A DNA stretch of 49,709 nucleotides from CAYPYI01 sp964415085 (GTDB lineage Bacteria > Bacillota > Clostridia > Tissierellales > Tissierellaceae). The notes beneath the pieces are model-generated. The model made no database searches. It was not told the DNA's origin and saw nothing but the letters and a program-made list of their open reading frames with translations. Location: assembly GCA_964415085.1 (NCBI GenBank), contig CAYPYI010000006.1:1-49709 (forward strand). Reading direction: 5' to 3'. The position numbers and the translations under genes are program-made. This document shows positions 40,662-49,076 of the stretch, piece by piece. Every line of letters begins with the position of its first letter. Within the stretch, counting starts at the first letter, position 1.

Positions 40662-42104
40662 TTGTATCATTTGAATTAATGGATTTAAAAGCCCTATTAT
40701 TGCTCCAATAAGTGCTCCTAAATTTGTAATAGCTTTTAGTTCTTTTCCTGCTATATCCAGTATCAATTTTTCTGCAAAATCTAACTCAAAACTATTTATT
40801 TGATCTTCAACTATCTTTGGAATGTTAACTACATTAAGTATATTAATTATTATTTCATAGTCTGTATCATTTAAATAATTGAATAATTTATCTACTAAGC
40901 TTTCTACTTTTTCATCTGTTATTTTTTCTGTTATGAAAGTAATATCTTTATCTAATAATCCATTTACTTTATTATACAAAAATAAATATAACTTTTCTTT
41001 TGTACTCTCATCATTTATAAAGTCCATAATATATTTATACGACTTATATATACTGTTTACCCTTAATTTTTTTAATTCACTAGATATAAGCAAACTAAGT
41101 TTTTTATTTAAATTTTTATCATTATAAATTCTTAATAAACTATCTGCTATATCAAAGAAAACTTTATCAAATGTATCTTTATCCACCTCTTTTATAAAGC
41201 TATCTTTAACTGAATTTATATTTATTTTATATATTTCTAATTTTGCATTCTCAATAATTTCTTTTATAAGTATACTAAAGTCTTCACCATCTATAAAGTT
41301 GTAAATGGCATTTATAACTTTAGTATTGATACTTTCCTTACTTATAAACGTTGTTATTAATGGACTTACATTCATTTGTATAACACTTAATACTGATTTA
41401 GAAATACTTCTTTTTATCTCTTCTTTATATAAAAGATCTCTTGAATATTTTACAATCTTATCTTCATTATTTTCAATTATTCTATTGATTTCTTCTTTAT
41501 ACTCATCTTTTAAAATATCATTAATTGTTTTATTATTATTGCTGTTTTTTATTAAAAAATAAAGATATTCATTTATATTTTTATTTTCTAAAATATCTTT
41601 TATATAATTTATAGAATTATCTTCTACATTCTTAGTAATATATATAGAAACATCGTCATATATGCTCTCTAAAAAATTCATAAGTTTGATTTTGTTTTCA
41701 TCTTTTCCTATACTACTTATACTTTTATTTATTATCTCTTTGCACATATTATAAATATATTCATCATTTAAAGATGTGTGCTTATTTAAAACTTCTTTTA
41801 TTTTTTTATCCTTATCAGAATATGAATCTCTTTTACTTATTAGTAAGTGTTTTAATGCATTACTTGTTTTTTCTTCTTTTAGTAACTGCTCAAATTGTTC
41901 CTTTGTTAACAAGTAATTACCTACTGTATCCCCAACACTTCTAGCAACTCTATATCTTTCTTTTGGAATAAGCCCTGGAGTAAATGGTATTTTAAATCCA
42001 AATATTCTCTTTTCTGTATAAGGCCTAAAAAGCATCCTAATAGCTATCCAATTTGTAAAGTAACCTATTATAGAACCTATTATTGCTGGTATTAAAAATT
42101 TCAA
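40656..42104 (-). CDS. DUF445 (YheB-like) membrane protein
   Basis: A 482-residue protein. The N-terminal helix and family signature IGSIIGYFTNWIAIRMLFRP (about residues 8-27) then FGFKIPFTPGLIPKERYRVA define DUF445. A very long Lys/Asn/Ile-rich helical middle (residues 60-440) probably forms a coiled structure, and a C-terminal hydrophobic hairpin (ITNLGALIGAIIGLLNPLI) closes it. YheB in B. subtilis has no settled function. Start is TTG with GGAGATTT upstream; it follows the TSUP permease by 15 nt. Confidence 0.88.
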   Translation of the reverse strand: MKFLIPAIIGSIIGYFTNWIAIRMLFRPYTEKRIFGFKIPFTPGLIPKERYRVARSVGDTVGNYLLTKEQFEQLLKEEKTSNALKHLLISKRDSYSDKDKKIKEVLNKHTSLNDEYIYNMCKEIINKSISSIGKDENKIKLMNFLESIYDDVSIYITKNVEDNSINYIKDILENKNINEYLYFLIKNSNNNKTINDILKDEYKEEINRIIENNEDKIVKYSRDLLYKEEIKRSISKSVLSVIQMNVSPLITTFISKESINTKVINAIYNFIDGEDFSILIKEIIENAKLEIYKININSVKDSFIKEVDKDTFDKVFFDIADSLLRIYNDKNLNKKLSLLISSELKKLRVNSIYKSYKYIMDFINDESTKEKLYLFLYNKVNGLLDKDITFITEKITDEKVESLVDKLFNYLNDTDYEIIINILNVVNIPKIVEDQINSFELDFAEKLILDIAGKELKAITNLGALIGAIIGLLNPLIQMIQI

Positions 42105-42119
42105 TTAAATCTCCTCTTT

Positions 42120-42893
42120 CTAAAATAACATCTGATAAAATATTTTCACTGCAACTGCTAATGTCATTACAACAAAAACTGGCCTTACAAATTTAGAACC
42201 TTCCTTTATTGCTAGTTTAGATCCTGCAATAGCTCCTAGTATCATAGCAAGTCCCATTGGTATACCCATTAAATAATATATTTTTCTATTTAATGCAAAC
42301 ATTATAAGTGAAGTTGCATTACTTGTTAGATTCATTACCTTTGCATTTCCACTTGCTCTTACAAAGTCAAATCCGTAAATTTTAATAAGTCCAAAAATGA
42401 TTAATGATCCTGTTCCTGGTCCAAAAAAGCCATCGTAAAAACCTAATATAAATCCTAATAATGCTCCTAATATTAAATTTTTCTTTGTTACGCCAGTGTA
42501 TGTATCTTCAAGCCCCATCTTTTTTGAAAATATACTATTTAATCCTACCACAAGCAACAAAGTAAGTACTACTGGCTCTAATACATTTGAGTCTAAATAT
42601 AATACAGCCTTAACTCCTAGTATTGCTCCAATAAATGTAAATGGTAATATTACTTTTAATATTTCTTTATCTGTCTTACCTGATTTAGCAAAATTAATGC
42701 TACTTACGAGAGAACCACTTGTTGCAGAAAACTTATTTGTTCCTAAAGTATAATGTGCAGGAAATCCTACAATAAAATAAGCTGGTATACTAATCATTCC
42801 ACCGCCACCAGCTATTGAATCAATAAAAGCTGAAAAGAATCCAGCCACAAATAAAAAAAGAATCTTTACTCCTATATTCGCTTGTGCTAACAA
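42120..42893 (-). CDS. TSUP (TauE/SafE) family permease
   Basis: A 257-residue polytopic membrane protein. The first repeat begins VAGFFSAFIDSIAGGGGMIS (residues 13-32), the second has LGFILGFYDGFFGPGTGSLI, the paired TSUP motifs. TSUP proteins export or import organosulfur or sulfite-type anions or organic acids; the substrate is unknown. I place the start at TTG 42893 because GAGGGG lies 7 nt upstream; ATGs at 42908 and 42923 lack one. It is transcribed with the DUF445 gene. Confidence 0.88.
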   Translation of the reverse strand: MLAQANIGVKILFLFVAGFFSAFIDSIAGGGGMISIPAYFIVGFPAHYTLGTNKFSATSGSLVSSINFAKSGKTDKEILKVILPFTFIGAILGVKAVLYLDSNVLEPVVLTLLLVVGLNSIFSKKMGLEDTYTGVTKKNLILGALLGFILGFYDGFFGPGTGSLIIFGLIKIYGFDFVRASGNAKVMNLTSNATSLIMFALNRKIYYLMGIPMGLAMILGAIAGSKLAIKEGSKFVRPVFVVMTLAVAVKIFYQMLF

Positions 42894-42974
42894 TTCTAAA
42901 CCCCTCATTTCTATAATAATCATTAGATAGTTTTGTTTTAAGTATACTATATATACCTATAACTTTCTAATATT

Positions 42975-42996
42975 ATTTACATTTTACCTTGTAAAT
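42975..42996. promoter_or_regulatory. Inverted repeat upstream of threonine dehydratase
   Basis: ATTTACA (42975-42981) and TGTAAAT (42990-42996), perfect 7-bp arms with 8-nt spacer, in the divergent TSUP/ilvA gap about 50 nt before the start. A possible operator; no regulator recognised. Confidence 0.35.
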
Positions 42997-43045
42997 GCTA
43001 AGATTAAACTATAGTTATTACTAATCATATTAAGGGGGAATTAAA

Positions 43046-44284
43046 TTGACCAGTGAATTAATAAACATTGAAAAGGAAATAAACTTTTCCCAAGCAAAAG
43101 AAAGATTGGATGACATACTAGTAGATACTAGTCTTATCTATAGTAGCTACTTCAGTGAATTATCTGGAAATAATGTATATTTAAAACCAGAAAATTTACA
43201 AATGACAGGATCATTTAAAATTAGAGGTGCTTTTAACAAGGTATCTAAGCTAACTGAAGAAGAAAAGGCTAAAGGAATTATTACTGCATCTGCTGGTAAT
43301 CATGCTCAAGGGGTTGCATATGCCGCTAAAGCTTTAGGCGTAAATGCTACAATTTTAATGCCTGAAACAACACCATTAATTAAAGTTCAATCTACAAAAA
43401 ACTTTAATCCTGATGCAAATGTTATCCTACATGGAGATTGCTATGATGATGCTTATGAAGAAGCTTTAAGACTTAAAAATTTACATGGTTATACATTTGT
43501 GCATCCTTTTGATGATGCTGATGTTATTGAGGGCCAAGGAACTATAGCTCTTGAAATATTAGAACAATGTAAAGATGCTGATTACATACTTGTTCCTATT
43601 GGTGGTGGTGGCTTAGTAAGTGGGGTTGCTATGGCTGCTAAACAAATTAAACCTAGTATAAAAATAATAGGTGTTGAACCACAAGAAGCAAGCTGTATGA
43701 AAGATTCTTTAAAGGAAGATAAAGTAGTTACTCTTGATACAGTAAACACAATAGCTGATGGTACCGCTGTTAAAACTCCGGGAGATTTAACTTTCTTAGT
43801 TTCCAAAGAGTATGTAGACGAAGTTATTACTGTAACCGATTTTGAGGTAATGAGTGTGTTTACAGATTTAATTCAAAGACATAAGATAATTTCAGAAAAT
43901 TCTGGATCTTTATCTGTAGCTGCAAGTTTAAAATTAAAAGCTGAAGGAAAAAATGTTGTATCTCTAATTAGTGGTGGTAATATAGATATTCTAGCGATTT
44001 CATCATTAATAGATAAAGGTTTAGTTTTAAATGGCAGATTATTCTCATTTACAGTTGAAGTTCCACATAAACCTGGCCAATTAGAAAAAGTATCTTCTCT
44101 TCTTGCTAAAACCGGTGGAAATATTATTTCAATTAGACATAGTGCTAAGAATTGCGAAAATATATTCACTAATATAAATTTAGAAGTAACAGTTGAGACA
44201 AATGGAAGAGAGCATATTAAGCAAATTAGAGATTTATTTACAGAAAATAATTACAATATTAAAGGTATTGTTTTAAATAACTAA
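43046..44284 (+). CDS. Threonine ammonia-lyase (biosynthetic/catabolic, with ACT domain)
   Basis: A 412-residue fold-type II PLP enzyme converting threonine to 2-oxobutyrate and ammonia. The PLP lysine is in QMTGSFKIRGAFNK (Lys about 58), phosphate loop VPIGGGGLVSG, and SAGNHAQGVAYAA, GVEPQEASCM. A C-terminal ACT-like domain begins near residue 335 (FTVEVPHKPGQLEKVSSLLA, then NIISIRHSAK). One such domain makes this like TdcB/IlvA of Clostridia; I cannot decide which role. TTG start with AAGGGGG. It stands alone between terminators. Confidence 0.92.
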   Translation: MTSELINIEKEINFSQAKERLDDILVDTSLIYSSYFSELSGNNVYLKPENLQMTGSFKIRGAFNKVSKLTEEEKAKGIITASAGNHAQGVAYAAKALGVNATILMPETTPLIKVQSTKNFNPDANVILHGDCYDDAYEEALRLKNLHGYTFVHPFDDADVIEGQGTIALEILEQCKDADYILVPIGGGGLVSGVAMAAKQIKPSIKIIGVEPQEASCMKDSLKEDKVVTLDTVNTIADGTAVKTPGDLTFLVSKEYVDEVITVTDFEVMSVFTDLIQRHKIISENSGSLSVAASLKLKAEGKNVVSLISGGNIDILAISSLIDKGLVLNGRLFSFTVEVPHKPGQLEKVSSLLAKTGGNIISIRHSAKNCENIFTNINLEVTVETNGREHIKQIRDLFTENNYNIKGIVLNN

Positions 44285-44288
44285 TTTT

Positions 44289-44323
44289 AAAGGTCAGGTA
44301 CGTAATGTATCTGGCCTTTTTTT
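44289..44323 (+). terminator. Terminator after threonine ammonia-lyase
   Basis: AGGTCAGGTA pairs with TATCTGGCCT (two wobbles) and is followed by seven T residues, starting 4 nt past the stop codon. Confidence 0.8.
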
Positions 44324-44337
44324 AAGGAGATGATTTT

Positions 44338-45114
44338 ATGAATATATCTAGCATTTTTTTTAGTGGAAGTGGAAATACTAAAGAAATTGCCTATTTTTCT
44401 AGAACTTACATTAATAAAATTTTAAAAAATTCGGTTATTAAGAAAGATATTGATTTATCTTTAAGCCCTATTAATTCTGAACTTCTTTATACTAAGGATG
44501 ATTTACTAATTATATCTTTTCCTGTGTATTCTGGAAGGGTTCCTAAATATCTTATGGAAAGTATAGAAAATATAAAAGGAAACAAGACCCCTTGTATTAT
44601 CTTACAAACATATGGTAATAGAGATTTTGATGATTCATTAATTGAAATGAAAACTTTGCTTGAAAATAAATCTTTTATTATTTTAGGATGTTGTAGTATT
44701 GTTGCAAGGCATTCTATTTTCCCAGAAGTAGGAAAAAATAGACCTAATGAAAAAGATTTAGATTTATTAAAGGAATTTTTAAGACTTTCTACTGATAAAC
44801 TCTCTTCTAAGAATTTTAATGAATTTTCAGTTCCAGGCAATAAGGAGTATAAAAAATACACTAAGACTAAGCTTTATCCTACAGCAAATTTAAATTGTAC
44901 AAGATGTAATAAATGTATTATTTTTTGCCCAGTTCATGCAATATCCATTGATAATCCATTTGTAATGGATCAAGATAAATGTATTGCTTGTGGTAAATGT
45001 ATTAATGTTTGTTCTTACAATGCTAGAGGATATTTTACGGAAGAATATAAAACTTTAAATGAAAATTTTATTAAAAATAACTCAAAACCTAAAAAAAGCT
45101 CCTATTATTTATAA
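44338..45114 (+). CDS. EFR1-family flavodoxin-ferredoxin fusion
   Basis: A 258-residue redox protein. Residues 1-160 form a flavodoxin-like domain (FFSGSGNTKEIA at the FMN phosphate site, FPVYSGRVPKYL, then LQTYGNRDFDDSL). A C-terminal pair of [4Fe-4S] motifs follows: CTRCNKCIIFCP (about residue 197) and CIACGKCINVCS (about 218). The EFR1 family is common in anaerobic Clostridia and presumably carries electrons to oxidoreductases; partners here are unknown. GGAGATG before the ATG. Confidence 0.88.
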   Translation: MNISSIFFSGSGNTKEIAYFSRTYINKILKNSVIKKDIDLSLSPINSELLYTKDDLLIISFPVYSGRVPKYLMESIENIKGNKTPCIILQTYGNRDFDDSLIEMKTLLENKSFIILGCCSIVARHSIFPEVGKNRPNEKDLDLLKEFLRLSTDKLSSKNFNEFSVPGNKEYKKYTKTKLYPTANLNCTRCNKCIIFCPVHAISIDNPFVMDQDKCIACGKCINVCSYNARGYFTEEYKTLNENFIKNNSKPKKSSYYL

Positions 45115-45126
45115 TAATAAGAGCTT
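45095..45126. terminator. Terminator between EFR1 gene and M20 gene
   Basis: AAAGCTC and GAGCTTT with inner TATTATT/AATAATA (one mismatched pair) form a long stem; A- and T-runs flank it. It can end both converging genes. Confidence 0.75.
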
Positions 45127-45131
45127 TAACT

Positions 45132-46115
45132 TTATTTTATTTTGAATATACNNNNNNNNNNNNNNNNNNNNNNNNNNNNNNNNNNNNNNNNNNNNNNNNN
45201 NNNNNNNNNNNNNNNNNNNNNNNNNNNNNNNNNNNNNNNNNNNNNNNNNNNTGCTGGATATGAATCTATCACATCAATTTCTACTTCAGCCCCATAATCT
45301 TTAGCCGCCATATTACAACATGAAACTATATGTTCTACTTGTTTTTTTAATTTTTCGTCATCAAGACTTCTAACTTCCCCTTTAATTTCAACAGTTTCTG
45401 GAACTATATTAGTAGCTTCTCCTCCACTAATAAGACCAATATTAGCCGTCGTATCCTCATCTATTCTTAAAAGATTCATCCTATCAATTGCTCTTGATGC
45501 AATTTGTATGGCAGAAATTCCTTCTTCTGGAGCTACACCTGCATGAGCTTTTTTTCCTATAAATTTAGCATTTATTTTTGTCTGAGCTGGTCCCTTTACT
45601 ATTATTCCTCCAGGTTTCATACTGCTATCTAAAACATATGCATTTTTTGCATTTAATTTAGTAAAATCTAAATTTTTAGCTCCAAATAATCCACCTTCTT
45701 CATAGACAGTAAATATAACTTCTATATCACAATGATCTATTTTCTCTTCTAATAATGATTCTATACCTTCTAATATAGATGCTACACCACCTTTATCATC
45801 TCCACCTAAAACAGTTGTTCCATCACTATATATAATGCCATCTTTGATTACAGGTTTTATACCTCTTCCAGGAGATACTGTATCCATGTGTGCACTAAAT
45901 AAAATAGTTTGACCTTCTTTTTTACCTTTTAATTTAGCTATTAGATTTCCGCTATTTCCACCTACTTTTCCACCAGCATCATCCATCTCAACTTCAAATC
46001 CTAAATTCTCTAATTCCTTTATTAAATGATTTGCAAAGTCTAACTCGTAATTTGTAGGACTATCAATTTGAACATAGTCTATGAATCTTTTAACTAATCT
46101 ATCTTGATTTATCAT
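45132..46115 (-). CDS. M20-family peptidase, PepT-like, interrupted by assembly gap
   Basis: A zinc aminopeptidase close to the upstream paralogue (47962-49074). Seen: FSAHMDTVSPGRG (metal-binding His/Asp), GGDDKGGVASILEG (bridging Asp), VIFTVYEEGGLFGA (catalytic Glu, metal Glu) and VLDSSMKPG, then the dimerisation domain KKAHAGVAPEEGISAIQIA. 100 N (45152-45251) replace part of the C-terminal domain, including its last metal His. By comparison with the 370-residue paralogue, about 75-80 residues are missing, more than 100 nt can hold, so N is a placeholder. The true stop is TAA at 45137-45139 or 45132-45134 depending on frame. GGAGGG before the ATG. Confidence 0.85.
   Translation of the reverse strand: MINQDRLVKRFIDYVQIDSPTNYELDFANHLIKELENLGFEVEMDDAGGKVGGNSGNLIAKLKGKKEGQTILFSAHMDTVSPGRGIKPVIKDGIIYSDGTTVLGGDDKGGVASILEGIESLLEEKIDHCDIEVIFTVYEEGGLFGAKNLDFTKLNAKNAYVLDSSMKPGGIIVKGPAQTKINAKFIGKKAHAGVAPEEGISAIQIASRAIDRMNLLRIDEDTTANIGLISGGEATNIVPETVEIKGEVRSLDDEKLKKQVEHIVSCCNMAAKDYGAEVEIDVIDSYPAXXXXXXXXXXXXXXXXXXXXXXXXXXXXXXXXXXIFKIK
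45152..45251. other. Assembly gap (100 N)
   Basis: Exactly 100 unknown bases, a conventional gap length, inside the M20 peptidase gene. Confidence 0.99.
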
Positions 46116-46130
46116 TTTATCCCTCCTATT

Positions 46131-46197
46131 TTCTTAACCTATCTTATAACAATTTATAAACTAGGTTAAGAAAGTATGAATACACATACTTTCTTAA
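46131..46197 (-). promoter_or_regulatory. Two mutually exclusive hairpins between abgT and M20 gene
   Basis: Segment 46166-46178 (TTAAGAAAGTATG) pairs perfectly with 46185-46197. The overlapping segment 46162-46172 (TAGGTTAAGAA) pairs perfectly with 46131-46141, next to the M20 ribosome binding site. Both pairings cannot form together. No clear T-run follows either. Confidence 0.5.
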
Positions 46198-46212
46198 TTT
46201 TATTTATATATC

Positions 46213-47751
46213 TTATACGTGAATAAATGCTCCTGGTCCTAATGGAAGCCCTACTGAATACCAAACTATCATAAGAAGTGTCCATGCTAATAAGAATGCT
46301 CCTGAATATGGAAGCATTGTTGATATTAGTGTTCCAAGTCCACTATCTTCATCATATCTTTGTGCAAATGTAACTATCATTGCAAAATAACTCATAAGTG
46401 GAGTTATTATATTTGTTGTTGAGTCTCCTATTCTAAATGCAACTTGAGTAAGTTCTGGACTAAGACCAAGTTTAAAGAACATTGGAACAAATATTGGTGC
46501 CATTATTACCCACTTTGCTGATGCTGAACCCATAAATAAATTTAGGAATGCTGATACTAATACAAAGGATACTATTAAAGGTATTCCTGTAAATCCTATG
46601 TTTTCTAAGAATCTAGCACCTTTTACTGATAAAAGTATTCCTAAATTCGTTTCTCCAAAATAATTTACAAATTGAGCTGCAAAAAATGCTAATACTAAAT
46701 ATCCAGATAAACTTTTCATTCCTGCTGTCATACCTTTTACTAAGTCTGAGCTATTTTTAATAGTTCCTACTGTTTTACCATAAACTGCTCCTGGTATTAA
46801 AAATAATAATAAAATCATAAATAATAACCCATTACTCATAAATGTTTTTAAAGTCATACTACCATCTGCTTCTGGCATTTTAAATACAGCATTTTCACCA
46901 AACATTAAAAAGCCCATTAATATTACAAAAAGTAACAGTGCTATACCTGCATTTCTTAAACCCTTATTTTCTACAGATGTAATTTCTTCATTATCAGGAA
47001 CATAGCTGCCGTGATATTCTCCTAGGTTTTTTTCTACAACTTTCTCTGTAATAAATGTTCCTAGTATTGTTAACATAAATGTGGATGCTATCATAAAATA
47101 CCAGTTAGCTGTTGCTGCTATTTCATAGTCTATCCCTGCACTCATAAGTGCATCATTTGTAATACCTGCTAATAGCGGATCTGTTGTACCTAAGATAAGG
47201 TTTGCAGAAAATCCTCCAGAAACCCCAGCAAAAGCTGCTGCAATCCCTGCTATTGGATGTCTTCCTGCTGCTGCAAACATCATTGCCCCTAAAGGAACTA
47301 CTAAAACATACCCTGCACTTGAGGCAACATTTGATAAAATTCCTGCAAAAATTACAATTGCGGTTAAAAACTTAGGATTGACTCCTACTAACAGTTTTTT
47401 TAGTGACGTGTTCATAAGACCTGAATATTCTGCAACACCTACCCCTAGCATTGCAACTAATACAGTTCCTAATGCGGCAAAACTTGTAAAGTTTTTTGTA
47501 GCTGAATTAAATATATGTCTTAATCCATCTGCATTAAGAAGTGATACCGCTTCTACTGTTACCATTTCACCTTTTTTAGCATCCATGTAAGTTTCTGATA
47601 CTCCCTTAGAAGCTACAACCGCAGAAACTAAAATAACTATAATAGATAAGATAACAAAAATCATAGCTGGATGTGGTAAAGCGTTTCCTATTTGCTCAAC
47701 TTTTTTCAAAAATCCTGAAACTTCTTGAGCATCTTTCTTTTTACTACTCAT
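46213..47751 (-). CDS. AbgT-family transporter
   Basis: A 512-residue polytopic membrane protein of the AbgT (p-aminobenzoyl-glutamate transporter) family. Seen: KVEQIGNALPHPAMIFVILS at the N-terminus, SNVASSAGYVLVVPLGAMMF, SGGFSANLILGTTDPLLAGI, and a late APIFVPMFFKLGLSPELTQVAFRIGDSTTNIITP (split), all AbgT landmarks. AbgT members carry p-aminobenzoyl-glutamate or other substrates such as sulfonamides. M20 peptidases on both sides suggest uptake of an acyl-amino acid or peptide followed by cytosolic hydrolysis. The start ATG has GGGGG. Confidence 0.93.
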   Translation of the reverse strand: MSSKKKDAQEVSGFLKKVEQIGNALPHPAMIFVILSIIVILVSAVVASKGVSETYMDAKKGEMVTVEAVSLLNADGLRHIFNSATKNFTSFAALGTVLVAMLGVGVAEYSGLMNTSLKKLLVGVNPKFLTAIVIFAGILSNVASSAGYVLVVPLGAMMFAAAGRHPIAGIAAAFAGVSGGFSANLILGTTDPLLAGITNDALMSAGIDYEIAATANWYFMIASTFMLTILGTFITEKVVEKNLGEYHGSYVPDNEEITSVENKGLRNAGIALLLFVILMGFLMFGENAVFKMPEADGSMTLKTFMSNGLLFMILLLFLIPGAVYGKTVGTIKNSSDLVKGMTAGMKSLSGYLVLAFFAAQFVNYFGETNLGILLSVKGARFLENIGFTGIPLIVSFVLVSAFLNLFMGSASAKWVIMAPIFVPMFFKLGLSPELTQVAFRIGDSTTNIITPLMSYFAMIVTFAQRYDEDSGLGTLISTMLPYSGAFLLAWTLLMIVWYSVGLPLGPGAFIHV

Positions 47752-47780
47752 ATAAAAAACCCCCTTTAGTTATTTAATGC

Positions 47781-47840
47781 ATTATTACATACACGTAATA
47801 ATTTAATATCTACTTTACATTTCTAATTACTTATTGTCAA
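47781..47840 (-). promoter_or_regulatory. abgT promoter with downstream palindrome
   Basis: Minus strand TTGACA (47835-47840), 17-nt spacer, weak TAAAGT (47812-47817). Immediately downstream, ATTATTAC-ATACAC-GTAATAAT (47781-47802) is a perfect 8-bp inverted repeat, at operator distance about 30 nt from the ATG. Confidence 0.5.
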
Positions 47841-47905
47841 CGATTTTGGCTTATTTTACACATTATTTACATATGTATTACTACTTTTTTACATGAATTT
47901 TACAC

Positions 47906-47943
47906 AAAAAAAATAAGTGTGACATCTGTCCACACTTATTTTT
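47906..47943 (-). terminator. Terminator after second M20 gene
   Basis: AATAAGTGTG and CACACTTATT (47912-47921 / 47931-47940) form a stem; the flanking A-run gives a T-run on the minus strand. Confidence 0.8.
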
Positions 47944-47961
47944 ATATCTTTTATAAATATA

Positions 47962-49074
47962 TTAAGCGAATTTCTTAATTATTTCAGTTACTGCTTTTGC
48001 TGAAGTTTCTATATCTTCTATTTTTATAAACTCATCAGTAGTATGAACTTTTGACATACCTACTCCTAAGTTTACAGCCGCAATACCATTTCCATTTAAT
48101 ATATTTGTATCACTTCCACCACCTGATTTAGCTGTACGAGCTTCGATTCCAAGCTCAGTAAATGCTTCTTTAACTCTTTTTACTATTGGTGCATCCTCTT
48201 CAACTTTAAATGCTTTATATGCATCTATTACTTCTATTTCAGCTTTACCACCAAATTTTTCAGCAGCATCTTCACAGCATTTAACCATATGATCTACTTG
48301 TTTTTGCAGTTTATCATTATCTAAACTTCTTGTTTCTGATGTTATAGTAACCTCACTTGCAACAATATTAGTAGCAACTCCACCTGAAATTGTTCCTATA
48401 TTTGCTGTAGTTTCTTCATCTAATCTTAAAAGATTCATATTGTTTATAGCTTCTGCTGCCATTTGAATTGCTGATATTCCATCTTCTGGTGCAAGACCTG
48501 CATGCGCTTTTTTACCAACAAATGTAACATTTATTTTATTTTGTGCTGGTCCTTGTGTTATTATTTCTCCTGGTTTTCCACCACTATCTAAAACTACTGC
48601 ATATTCTGCTTCTAGTTTATCATATTCTAAGTTTTTAGCTCCGAATAATCCACCTTCTTCAAAGATTGAGAATACTACTTCTATATCTCCATGGTCTACT
48701 CCACTTTCAACTATAGATTGTACTCCTTCTAATATAGCTGCAACTCCTGATTTATCGTCTCCTCCTAAAACAGTTGTTCCATCACTATAAACTACTCCAT
48801 CTTTAATTACAGGTTTTATTCCTCTTGCTGGAGAAACTGTATCCATATGTGCACTAAAAAGTATTGTATCTCCATCTGTATTTCCTTTTAACTTACCTAT
48901 AACATTACCTGAATTACTTCCAACTTTTTCTCCTGCATTATCCATTCTAACTTCGAATCCAATTTCTTCCATTTCCTTCATTAGATGTTCTGCAAAATCT
49001 CTTTCTTCTTTTGTTGGACTATCAATTTGTACATACTCTAAAAATCTGTTAAGTAATCTTTCTTTATTTATCAT
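47962..49074 (-). CDS. M20-family peptidase, PepT-like
   Basis: A 370-residue zinc peptidase, cytosolic. Seen: FSAHMDTVSPARG, GGDDKSGVAAILEG, VVFSIFEEGGLFGAKN, VLDSGGKPGEI, dimerisation domain KKAHAGLAPEDGISAIQMAA, then KSGGGSDTNIL and MSKVHTTDEFI (last metal His). It is intact and a close paralogue of the gene at 45132-46115, which sits beyond abgT. The ATG at 49074 fits GGAGG with 7-nt spacing; the upstream frame to 49101 overlaps the DUF1576 end and is not used. It follows DUF1576 by 2 nt. Confidence 0.93.
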   Translation of the reverse strand: MINKERLLNRFLEYVQIDSPTKEERDFAEHLMKEMEEIGFEVRMDNAGEKVGSNSGNVIGKLKGNTDGDTILFSAHMDTVSPARGIKPVIKDGVVYSDGTTVLGGDDKSGVAAILEGVQSIVESGVDHGDIEVVFSIFEEGGLFGAKNLEYDKLEAEYAVVLDSGGKPGEIITQGPAQNKINVTFVGKKAHAGLAPEDGISAIQMAAEAINNMNLLRLDEETTANIGTISGGVATNIVASEVTITSETRSLDNDKLQKQVDHMVKCCEDAAEKFGGKAEIEVIDAYKAFKVEEDAPIVKRVKEAFTELGIEARTAKSGGGSDTNILNGNGIAAVNLGVGMSKVHTTDEFIKIEDIETSAKAVTEIIKKFA

Positions 49075-49076
49075 TA

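Noticed and set aside
45132..46115. M20 gene as a pseudogene
   Set aside because: The break is a run of N characters, not a mutation; the known part is intact and active-site residues are present.
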